A DNA stretch of 64,000 bases from an uncultured Poribacteria bacterium (GTDB taxonomy: Bacteria > Poribacteria > WGA-4E > WGA-3G), in assembly GCA_951813545.1 (NCBI GenBank), contig OX638352.1, positions 1,860,001 through 1,924,000 on the forward strand. Reading direction: 5' to 3'. The notes below the pieces were generated by a model. It was given only the letters and a program-made list of their open reading frames with translations, was not told the DNA's origin and ran no database searches. Positions 42,401 through 52,214 of this stretch are shown in pieces; the first letter of the stretch is position 1; each line of letters begins with the position of its first letter. Made by a program: the position numbers and the translations under genes.

Positions 42401-43579
42401 ATGACAAGAACTTCTTCCTGCCACTTAGTTGATATGTTAGCAGAAGTGCCAGATCCCCGCAAGAAAAAAGGGCTCCGGCATCCGTTAGCCTCGATGCTTG
42501 CGCTCACGGTTGTCGGTCTCTTGTGTGGTCAACGCAGCTATACACAGCTTGCCAAATGGGCGCGGCTCCACCCTGCCCTTCGAAACGCCTTGGGGTTCAC
42601 GGCGAAACAAACCCCGGCGGCATCAACGTTTCATTATCTCTATCGGCGTCTTGACATCGCCACTGTAGAAAAGACGCTCACGCAGTGGACGACACAGACT
42701 TTAGCAAGTTTGCGCATTTCCACATCTAACTTGAAGGGACTTGCGATAGATGGTAAAACCTTAGGCAACAGTCATACCGAAGATGTCCGCAGGACCCATC
42801 TGCTCGCAGCGGTCTTTCATGAGTTAGGCATCCCTGTCGCAGAATGTGCGGTGAGTGAAAAGACCAATGAAATCCCTGTTTCCATTGAACTCTTGAAAGC
42901 GTTTGATGTCTCAGGTCTCGTCATCACCACGGACGCACTTTTGACCCAACGTAAGTTCTGTCAACAAATCCTTGATGCTCAAGCAGATTACTGCCTCCCC
43001 GTCAAAGCGAATCAGAAGCAGTTATATGAGGATATTCGAGACCTCTTTGAACCCTTGGATGAAACAGATCCACCCGAAGTTGAACACCGCCGGTTTGAAA
43101 ATCTTCACGCAGAAGTCGGCGCACATCTTCAAACGTATACGAATACAGAAGACGCAAAAGGCAGGATTACCACTCGCACCCTCACCACAAGCACTCTCTT
43201 GACCGAACATACCGACTGGCCGGGGCTACAACAAGTTTATCAATACACCACACACCAGAAACAGAAAAGCACCGCACACGTCAAGGGTTTCCACGTGCAG
43301 TATGGCATCACGAGTCTATCACCTGAACGCGCCTCGGCAGCTGACTTGCTCAAACTCCGACGCCAACACTGGACGATTGAGAATAAACTCCATTGGATCC
43401 GAGATGCCGTCTTTCAAGAGGACGCCTCAACCGTCAGAACAGGTGTGCTCCCCCAAGTCATGGCAGCTTTGCGAAACACCGCAATCTCCGTCTTACGATT
43501 CACTGGACATACTAAAATCACCGACGCACTTCAACTTTTCGCCGCAAAACCTATACTCGCAGTTAACATCATAAAATGA
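42401..43579 (+). CDS. ISAs1-family transposase
   Basis: 392 residues, normal for the family. N-terminal region MLAEVPDPRKKKGLRHPLAS is typical. The DDE triad can be assigned: D in LAIDGKTLG, D in VITTDALLTQ and E in WTIENKLHWIRD. It cuts and joins the element's own ends. GAGGTGA lies just before the ATG and is part of a hairpin. Confidence 0.95.
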   Translation: MTRTSSCHLVDMLAEVPDPRKKKGLRHPLASMLALTVVGLLCGQRSYTQLAKWARLHPALRNALGFTAKQTPAASTFHYLYRRLDIATVEKTLTQWTTQTLASLRISTSNLKGLAIDGKTLGNSHTEDVRRTHLLAAVFHELGIPVAECAVSEKTNEIPVSIELLKAFDVSGLVITTDALLTQRKFCQQILDAQADYCLPVKANQKQLYEDIRDLFEPLDETDPPEVEHRRFENLHAEVGAHLQTYTNTEDAKGRITTRTLTTSTLLTEHTDWPGLQQVYQYTTHQKQKSTAHVKGFHVQYGITSLSPERASAADLLKLRRQHWTIENKLHWIRDAVFQEDASTVRTGVLPQVMAALRNTAISVLRFTGHTKITDALQLFAAKPILAVNIIK

Positions 43580-43604
43580 GAAATCTTAAAATTGAATGAC
43601 CCTG

Positions 43605-43614
43605 TATTGGGTAT
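43605..43614. repeat. 10-bp target duplication, right copy
   Basis: TATTGGGTAT, identical to 42253-42262. The following 170 bases to 43784 contain a fragment of the hairpin repeat family (AGCTGTCAGCCTTCAGCAGT) and a GGCGAGGTTGGAAAATTCCA palindrome; no gene is seen. Confidence 0.9.
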
Positions 43615-43784
43615 AGCTGTCAGCCTTCAGCAGTCAGTTGGTAGTCTAAATCGCAGGTTTATCAGATTTCTCGGATTTTAAGAGGAAATCGGCGAGGTTG
43701 GAAAATTCCACCAGCGGAGGCAGTATCGGGGTTACAAACCGTTCCCATAGAAAACACAGAGGATCGGCAGTTTTTAGATTGTTC

Positions 43785-44426
43785 CTATAAGTCTTTGAGC
43801 GTTGCCCATGTTGCTGCTAATTTATTTGAGGGATCAACAGACTGTGGCTCGGCTCCTTCGATATCGCTGACAAATTCTCCCTCATAGAGACGGATGTGGT
43901 CGAGCCAGACATCACCTTTTTCTGCGCCCATAATTATGCCAGAGCGTGAATTGACATCATCCGCTGTCATTTTGAACGTGATAAAGAATTCATTCCACGT
44001 TTCAGACAGATTGATTGTCTGCCTCGCATACTCATTCCACGGATCCCCTTGATGAAGAATGCGCATTACGACCGTTCTCGGCTTTTCGCTCTTTGCCCAC
44101 AAACTGTAGGTATAGGTAGTCCCTTTCTCCAGCGTGAACGGTTGCTGATAGAACTGGATGTGCCATACGGCATTACTCTGCTTACTGATTTTGATATAGG
44201 CAACTTTCTTCCCGACGATCGGTTCTGCTTTTTTCCCTTCCGTTTGAAAGAGAGCGGCAGCATCAGCGTGTGTCCAATGGTGCCATCCTTCAAGGTTGAA
44301 GTCGAAATCACCGTTTTTGAGAATATTTTCGGGTGGCTTCGCGGCATCCGTGAGCGTTGCGAACCCAAACAACCCTATCAACACAAGTAAACTATTGAAA
44401 GCCAAAATCCGTTTAGTTGTGTTCAT
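43785..44426 (-). CDS. Secreted carbohydrate-binding-module-like protein with TW tail
   Basis: 213 residues from the ATG at 44426, which overlaps the previous gene by 14 bases; the longer frame overlaps that gene fully and is rejected. Signal peptide FNSLLVLIGLFGFATLTDAA. The mature part matches CBM4/9-like jelly rolls: ENILKNGDFDFNLEGWHHW, FTLEKGTTYTYSLWAKSEKP, WNEFFITFKMTADD, VWLDHIRLYEGE. The last 16 residues are DPSNKLAATWATLKDL, the same tail type as in the LamG protein. Confidence 0.82.
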   Translation of the reverse strand: MNTTKRILAFNSLLVLIGLFGFATLTDAAKPPENILKNGDFDFNLEGWHHWTHADAAALFQTEGKKAEPIVGKKVAYIKISKQSNAVWHIQFYQQPFTLEKGTTYTYSLWAKSEKPRTVVMRILHQGDPWNEYARQTINLSETWNEFFITFKMTADDVNSRSGIIMGAEKGDVWLDHIRLYEGEFVSDIEGAEPQSVDPSNKLAATWATLKDL

Positions 44427-44895
44427 CTTTGCCTTCCCGGTCATGCTCGCCTCCATGTTCTGAGTCATGTTCACCATGCTCTTCCCCATGACTATGTTCA
44501 TCCTCGCCGACTTCGGGATGTGCTGTCCATCCGTCAAAATCTGTGCTCGTTGCCATGAGATGGACTTCCATTTTTTTAACGGGCGCAAGGTCTGTTGCAG
44601 GTGTCGGTCCAAGCTCTTTTCCATTTGACAAATGGACTTCAACCCGAACGCGTTTCAAAGTTTTTTCTGTGGTGTTTTCCACGGTTCCTTTAAAAGAATT
44701 GCTTTGCGCGTCGTAAGCTAAGATAAGCCGAGCACCATTGCGGACCCGATCGTAACTTTCATTTAGCGCGAGTTCAGTTTTTGACTCTTCTTCACCTTCA
44801 TCTATGGACGGTTTGTTCGTTTTTGAACAACCACTTATAACGAAAACTGCGAACACAAAAACACTCATCATGAGAATTCCATGCTTGTGATTCAT
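44413..44895 (-). CDS. Lipoprotein with His/Glu-rich C-terminus
   Basis: 160 residues from the ATG at 44895 (AGGAAG before it). Lipobox VFVISGC near residue 22. The middle (LILAYDAQSNSFKGTVENTT, VRVEVHLSNGKELGP) resembles FxLYD-type Ig-like domains. The last about 35 residues are rich in His, Glu and Asp (EDEHSHGEEHGEHDSEHGGE), a likely metal-binding tail, for example for zinc or nickel. Its 3' end overlaps the CBM-like gene, so the two are probably translated together. Confidence 0.78.
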   Translation of the reverse strand: MNHKHGILMMSVFVFAVFVISGCSKTNKPSIDEGEEESKTELALNESYDRVRNGARLILAYDAQSNSFKGTVENTTEKTLKRVRVEVHLSNGKELGPTPATDLAPVKKMEVHLMATSTDFDGWTAHPEVGEDEHSHGEEHGEHDSEHGGEHDREGKDEHN

Positions 44896-45040
44896 AAATA
44901 TCTTCCTTGCTGAAAATATTGGGCAACCCAGTAATGTACCTTGGCGAATTTTACTAAAATTTGGGAAATCTAAGATCAAAGGAATTATATCACAAATTGA
45001 AATGGGCATCAAGGAAATCCTGAATTGACGGAAGTGTTAA

Positions 45041-45070
45041 ACAGAAAAGGCAGGTTATAGACCTGCCTTT
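45041..45070 (-). terminator. Rho-independent terminator of the rRNA operon
   Basis: Read on the minus strand: GGCAGGTCTATAACCTGCC followed by TTTTCTGTTT. It lies 11 bases after the 5S gene. Confidence 0.88.
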
Positions 45071-45080
45071 CAAAAGGTTT

Positions 45081-45195
45081 CCCGGCGACGACCTACTTTC
45101 CCGCGGGGTTGCCCCCGAAGTATCATCAGCGCTAAAGGGCTTAACTACCGTGTTCGGGATGGTTACGGGTGGGTCCCCTCTGCTATAGCCACCGG
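45081..45195 (-). rRNA. rrf: 5S ribosomal RNA
   Basis: About 115 bases. On the minus strand the conserved middle reads CCCGAACACGGTAGTTAAGC and the 3' part GGGAAAGTAGGTCGTCGCCG, both hallmarks of bacterial 5S rRNA. The ends pair (CCGGTGGC/GTCGCCGG-type helix). It follows the 23S gene. Confidence 0.95.
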
Positions 45196-45202
45196 AAAGG
45201 TG

Positions 45203-45250
45203 TATAAGAATATTTGACAATTGTATAGGTAATAAAGGGATCGGTAGAAG
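45203..45250 (-). other. 3' arm of the 23S processing stem
   Basis: TTTGACAATTGTATAG and GGGATCGGTAGAA (plus-strand reading) pair, in the transcript, with the matching arm at 48245-48280 on the other side of 23S. Such long stems are cut by RNase III. Its presence shows that 23S is processed as a separate unit. Confidence 0.65.
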
Positions 45251-45262
45251 AAAAGAAGTTAT

Positions 45263-48230
<2,968 letters not shown>

Positions 48231-48244
48231 ATAATATAATATCA

Positions 48245-48285
48245 TTCTACCGATTTACCCTTCTCTATACAATTGTCAAAGAACA
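48245..48285 (-). promoter_or_regulatory. 5' arm of the 23S processing stem and boxA-like antitermination site
   Basis: Minus-strand reading gives TGTTCTTTGACAATTGTATA. TGTTCTTTGA (48276-48285) fits the boxA consensus of rRNA leaders. The following bases pair with the arm at 45203-45250. Confidence 0.65.
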
Positions 48286-48317
48286 ATGCCTATCTAGCGT
48301 ATTACGCTTCTAGGCGA

Positions 48318-48390
48318 TGGAGATGAGCGGAATTGAACCGCTGACCTTCTGGTTGCAAACCAGATGCTCTCCCAACTGAGCTACACCCCC
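48318..48390 (-). tRNA. tRNA-Ala (anticodon TGC)
   Basis: 73 bases, CCA not encoded. Acceptor GGGGGTG pairs with CATCTCC with two G-U pairs, discriminator A. D arm GCTCAGTTGGGAGAGC, anticodon loop in CTGGTTTGCAACCAG, T arm with GGTTCAATTCC. It stands about 90 bases before 23S, the place it has in standard rRNA operons. Confidence 0.96.
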
Positions 48391-48406
48391 ATGTGGCACG
48401 CTTTTA

Positions 48407-48436
48407 AGTATACCACAATCACGATATGAATGTCAA
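48407..48436 (-). promoter_or_regulatory. rRNA promoter copy 1 (nearest tRNA-Ala)
   Basis: TTGACA (48431-48436) and TATACT (48407-48412), spacing 18, with AAAATAAA just upstream of the -35 box. Confidence 0.75.
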
Positions 48437-48453
48437 ATTTATTTTCCAAAAAT

Positions 48454-48521
48454 CGACCAGGGAGGAGTTGCACCTCGCCTTCGGTTTTTCAAACCGAACT
48501 CCTAATTTGAGCAACTGGTCC
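48454..48521 (-). pseudogene. Degenerate tRNA-Phe-like sequence (anticodon GAA)
   Basis: Minus strand: acceptor-like GACCAG/CTGGTC, a D arm GCTC/GAGT without the usual GG in the loop, a perfect anticodon arm TCGGT-TTGAAAA-ACCGA with GAA, and a T arm with loop TGCAACT instead of TTCRANN. About 68 bases. It could be a decayed tRNA-Phe or a tRNA-like leader element; the closing stem followed by GATTTTT also resembles a terminator. Confidence 0.5.
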
Positions 48522-48535
48522 AAAAGACGATATTA

Positions 48536-48564
48536 AGTATACTACAAAAACCAAAAAATGTCAA
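48536..48564 (-). promoter_or_regulatory. rRNA promoter copy 2
   Basis: TTGACA (48559-48564), 17-base spacer, TATACT (48536-48541). Near-perfect sigma-70 consensus. It would also transcribe the tRNA-like sequence. Confidence 0.82.
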
Positions 48565-48608
48565 ATTTATTTTGCGAAGATTTGCCAAAAACGTGAACGA
48601 TGCGCTTA

Positions 48609-48637
48609 AATATACCGCGAAATCTCCAAAATGTCAA
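48609..48637 (-). promoter_or_regulatory. rRNA promoter copy 3
   Basis: TTGACA (48632-48637), 17-base spacer, TATATT (48609-48614), with the same AAAATAAAT sequence before the -35 box. Confidence 0.8.
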
Positions 48638-48692
48638 ATTTATTTTCAGTTTTCAACAAATTTGATAGTATATCCTCACCGAGCAGAGTTTA

Positions 48693-48721
48693 ATGATAAC
48701 ACAAAATCTCGGAAATGTCAA
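48693..48721 (-). promoter_or_regulatory. rRNA promoter copy 4 (farthest upstream)
   Basis: TTGACA (48716-48721), 17-base spacer, TATCAT (48693-48698). The four copies share AATAAATTTGACAT and lie 72-123 bases apart. Confidence 0.7.
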
Positions 48722-48799
48722 ATTTATTTTTATTAAGTCCATAGTATAGCACCGAAGCAACATTTGTCGCATTAAATTCGACTGCCAACCAGAGCCACT

Positions 48800-48917
48800 T
48801 ATAGTAAAACCTATAATTAATCATATATTAGAAAATCAGTGGGGTTACAAACCCCGCCAGCGAAGGTAAAGGCTTGACGAGTAAATACCTGTCCACATAC
48901 TTTCAGGTTTTACTATA
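48800..48917. repeat. MITE-like element, type 1 (118 bp)
   Basis: Ends TATAGTAAAACCT and AGGTTTTACTATA are perfect inverted repeats over 13 bases; the core is GGGGTTACAAACCCCGCCAG. Same length as the element at 6119-6236. It separates the rRNA promoters from the divergent gene at 49012. Confidence 0.8.
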
Positions 48918-49011
48918 AGAATTGTCACATTGACTTTCCAAGACTATATAAGATACCATAGAATAACGACGAATACTAAAACCTCTTTTTCTTGTGGGAG
49001 AAACCTTATTG

Positions 49012-49956
49012 ATGAAACAAATATTTTCTTCTCTGGTGATGCTCTTGTTCAGCATGAACGCATGGAGTGCTGGAACTATCTCTTTCACCTCCGACCAAAC
49101 AGGGAATCTCGACATCTACATCATAGATACAAACGGCGAGAATCTGATTAACCTAACAGAACACCCCGCAGACGATTACTCGCCGACCTGGTCCCCAGAT
49201 GGTCGCTCCATGGCGTATGTATCAGAACGCGACGGGAATCCAGAAATCTACGTGATGGACCTGAATACAAAAGTACAACAGCGACTGACAGAACACAAGG
49301 CAACGGACATTGATCCAGCGTGGTCCCCGGACGGACGCTCAATTGCGTTTGCGTCTAACCAAGCGCGCGACCATGCAGCGGACACGGATATCTACACGAT
49401 GGATGTCAACGGTAAGAAGGTCAAACGTTTAACAAACAAAGGCGGGAACAATTCAACACCCACTTGGTCGCCGGACGGAGAGTGGATCGCGTTCCGTTCC
49501 ACACATGATGGTATTGGCGGTATTCACGTGATGACTGCCGACGGTGAAAAACAGCGCGCACTCACACAAGTATCCGCAACAAACCCAACTTGGGCACCCA
49601 ATGGGAAGCAGATATGCATTTCGAGCGAGAATCTGGCAGGAGTGGCAACCTTAACACTGTTTATCGTAAATGTTGACGGAAAGAACATTCAGAAATTGAC
49701 GAATGGAACGCATGTCAGTGATGAACCGAACTGGTCCCCTGACGGCACATCAATTGTCTATGTATCCGCACGGGATGGTAGTAAAGCCCTTTACGTTATC
49801 AATGTAGCGCGGGGTGAACCTCGTCAATTAACAGAGCATGTGGGACAGGATTTTTCGCCTGCATGGGCACCAACAGCGTTCTCTGTTGCTCCGAATTCAA
49901 ACACGCAATTGCTGCAATGGGGTGTACTTAAGCGAAAGGCACACGTCAATAGATGA
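49012..49956 (+). CDS. Secreted PD40/TolB-like beta-propeller protein with TWG-like tail
   Basis: 314 residues from the ATG at 49012 (GGGAG before it). Signal peptide FSSLVMLLFSMNAWSA. Six PD40 blades follow, each with a version of PTWSPDGRSMAYVSERDGNP (for example at residues about 45, 90, 140, 240). The propeller is like TolB, which binds partners in the periplasm, but the N-terminal TolB domain is absent. The tail reads APNSNTQLLQWGVLKRK, a diverged form of the tail seen on four other secreted proteins. Confidence 0.85.
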   Translation: MKQIFSSLVMLLFSMNAWSAGTISFTSDQTGNLDIYIIDTNGENLINLTEHPADDYSPTWSPDGRSMAYVSERDGNPEIYVMDLNTKVQQRLTEHKATDIDPAWSPDGRSIAFASNQARDHAADTDIYTMDVNGKKVKRLTNKGGNNSTPTWSPDGEWIAFRSTHDGIGGIHVMTADGEKQRALTQVSATNPTWAPNGKQICISSENLAGVATLTLFIVNVDGKNIQKLTNGTHVSDEPNWSPDGTSIVYVSARDGSKALYVINVARGEPRQLTEHVGQDFSPAWAPTAFSVAPNSNTQLLQWGVLKRKAHVNR

Positions 49957-50015
49957 GGGAAATTCCAATCCGTTTTTGTTCTTAAGGCATGTGGTAAGGT
50001 ATAGAATCAATCTGT

Positions 50016-50981
50016 TTATTGTGTCTTCAGTTTCCCCCAAGTCGTCACGAGAGACTCATTAGGTTCAACAGGATAGGCTTCATCTATCCATTCAAACACC
50101 CACTCTGTCCCTTTAATTCCCAGCAAAATTGGTTTAGGCTCACCCCCTGTCGCCGGGATTATGAAGTTACCTATCGCTTGGAATTGCTCAATGTTCTGGA
50201 CATCCAAATTTGTATAGGACACATAAGCGATGTATCTCCCATCTGGTGACCAGACGGGATTTCGATAGAGGTAGTCTTTTCTAACACGCAACATATTTAC
50301 GTCTGCCTTAGGGCGCGCGGTGGTAACGGATAGACCTGTTGTCCACAGTTGACCTTTTCGGACAACTGATGCTTCAAAGGCAATCTGTTTGCCATTTGGT
50401 GAAAAAGCAGGGGCATCTGCTTCCTCCGCGATTTGAAAGACTTCTTTGGTAACAATGTCAAAGAGATATAAATTGTTACGATGAGAAAAAGCAATTTGTT
50501 GTCCATTAGGTGCCCACTCAACAGCATCCACCCATTCTCGATCCAAGAGTTTCTCTACTGCAGGCTCACGTTTTACTAACTCTCGACTCTTTATTAGATA
50601 CAATCCACCTTCATAGCCGAAAACAACATCCCCGTTTTTTGAAATATCAGCGTCGTCTATCCAATAAAACCTGCCCTGTGTTAGATTCTTCCGAGTGGCT
50701 TTCGGTTTGCGCAGGTTGAAAAGATAAATATCCCATTGCGCCCATGGTTCCTCGGCAACAGCGAGAATGTACTTATTGCCCTTTTGTACCGAAAGTTTAT
50801 GGACTTGTTCAAAGGTTTGACGGAAGAGTTGACGAGCATTGGTCCCATCCACATTAGAAATCCAGATCTCACCCCAATCCAGCGGAGGCACAAAGATGAT
50901 CTCGCCGCTCGGCACAGCCTCCGCAGCGTTTGAAAAAAGGATGAGCAAGAAACATAAACAGCATACGCTATATCTATTCAT
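50016..50981 (-). CDS. Secreted PD40-type beta-propeller protein with TWG tail (2)
   Basis: 321 residues. Signal peptide CCLCFLLILFSNAAEA. PD40 blades include VEWAPNGQQIAFSHRNNLYL, PAFSPNGKQIAFEA and PVWSPDGRYIAYVSYTN. The last 16 residues are EPNESLVTTWGKLKTQ. It starts 8 bases inside the end of the upstream gene, so translation is coupled, and it is clearly a paralogue of that gene. Confidence 0.83.
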   Translation of the reverse strand: MNRYSVCCLCFLLILFSNAAEAVPSGEIIFVPPLDWGEIWISNVDGTNARQLFRQTFEQVHKLSVQKGNKYILAVAEEPWAQWDIYLFNLRKPKATRKNLTQGRFYWIDDADISKNGDVVFGYEGGLYLIKSRELVKREPAVEKLLDREWVDAVEWAPNGQQIAFSHRNNLYLFDIVTKEVFQIAEEADAPAFSPNGKQIAFEASVVRKGQLWTTGLSVTTARPKADVNMLRVRKDYLYRNPVWSPDGRYIAYVSYTNLDVQNIEQFQAIGNFIIPATGGEPKPILLGIKGTEWVFEWIDEAYPVEPNESLVTTWGKLKTQ

Positions 50982-51990
50982 ATTCGACCCCAGTTAAGCC
51001 ACTTGCTTTCAGTTCCGCCCATGTCGTTGTAAGCACATTGACAGGGAAATATTTTTTACGTGTCCATTCAAACGTCCGTAATCCACCTTCAAACGCTCGA
51101 AAAATTGGTATATGTTGTTTGCCGCCGTTGACCCGAACTGCGAAACAAGACAATTGATTCTGCGAATCGTATAGGGCGTAAGCGATGTATCTCCCATCGG
51201 CTGACCATGTGATATATTGCGGAAAACTACCTTTTTTAATCTTCAATTGCTTCACGTCAGCAGGGGCATCAAGAGCAACAATGTTAATTCCGTAGGTTCG
51301 TTTCAGTTGATTTTGCGAGAATTTTCTGGTAAAAAAGGCAAGGGACTTTCCATCCGGTGAAAAAATAGGACGGAAGTTATCTCCCGCTACTATCAGTGAT
51401 GCCTGTCTGGTAAAAATATTGAGCAGAAATATTCCATCGCGATTGGAAAAGGCGATGTCTTCTCCGTTAGGTGCCCAATCTACATAACCCGCGGGTCCGT
51501 CAAATAATTTCTCCACCTTTGGAATAGGCGTATGCACCTCCTGACTAGAAATGAGATAGATCCCATCCGAATGTGCTTGGTTAATCATGTTTGAGAAGAC
51601 AACATCCCCGTTGCGTGAGATGGCTGCATCGGAAATTTCATCGAATCGTCCCAACGTTAAATCTTTTCGACCGGCACGCGGATTCTGAGTATCCAAAAGA
51701 TACGCATCCATTCCTGTTTCCGCGTCCCCAATTCCTTTGTTTTCCATTCCCTCAGCGACAACAAGGATGTACCGGTCGCCTTCTTGTACTGAGAGTTCCA
51801 TTGTAAATAGCGGTAGTTTGAAAAGCCTACGGGCATTGCGTCCATCCACGCTGCTCATCCACACCTCGAGTTCGGTTGAATGCGAAAATATGATTTTCCC
51901 AGATGGCGCAGCGTTTATAGTGAAGGGAAAAAGCAGAAGTATAAGGCACAAACTAAAAAACTTCGCTTGATTTCTAAACAATATTTTCAT
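50974..51990 (-). CDS. Secreted PD40-type beta-propeller protein with TW tail (1)
   Basis: 338 residues from the ATG at 51990; a longer frame begins at 52065. Signal peptide FSLCLILLLFPFTINA. PD40 blades include VDWAPNGEDIAFSNRDGIFL, PIFSPDGKSLAFFT and ITWSADGRYIAYALYDS. The tail FPVNVLTTTWAELKASG is followed by eight further residues that overlap the next gene's start. Both proteins begin their mature part with AxPSGxIIF, indicating recent duplication. Confidence 0.82.
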   Translation of the reverse strand: MKILFRNQAKFFSLCLILLLFPFTINAAPSGKIIFSHSTELEVWMSSVDGRNARRLFKLPLFTMELSVQEGDRYILVVAEGMENKGIGDAETGMDAYLLDTQNPRAGRKDLTLGRFDEISDAAISRNGDVVFSNMINQAHSDGIYLISSQEVHTPIPKVEKLFDGPAGYVDWAPNGEDIAFSNRDGIFLLNIFTRQASLIVAGDNFRPIFSPDGKSLAFFTRKFSQNQLKRTYGINIVALDAPADVKQLKIKKGSFPQYITWSADGRYIAYALYDSQNQLSCFAVRVNGGKQHIPIFRAFEGGLRTFEWTRKKYFPVNVLTTTWAELKASGLTGVEYE

Positions 51991-52099
51991 CGATCTGTTT
52001 CTCGTTTTTGTGGCGGCGTCTTTCTCCAATACAGACGATGTAGATACACGAGGAGACGAAAACACCCACAGGACTGTGGATAGAAACTCATGGTTACTT

Positions 52100-52207
52100 A
52101 GGACTTACGCAAAAATGAAAGGTTGGAACTGCACTACGTGCAGAACGCTCCACACGCTGCTGGGCGAGGTTCCAAACCTCGCCAGCAAAGGAAGCTGCGT
52201 AAGTCCT
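52100..52207. repeat. MITE-like element, type 2 (108 bp)
   Basis: AGGACTTACGCAA and TGCGTAAGTCCT are the ends; core GGCGAGGTTCCAAACCTCGC. It ends eight bases before the stop codon of the PPC-like gene and may serve as its terminator. Confidence 0.78.
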
Positions 52208-52214
52208 CTTAATG

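Larger units (their letters stand above)
42263..43604 (+). mobile_element. ISAs1-family insertion sequence, complete
   Basis: 1342 bp. Ends are the inverted repeats CAGGGTCATTCAATT (left) and AATTGAATGACCCTG (right). A 10-bp target duplication flanks it. One intact transposase gene is inside. No sign of decay, so it may still be active. Confidence 0.93.
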
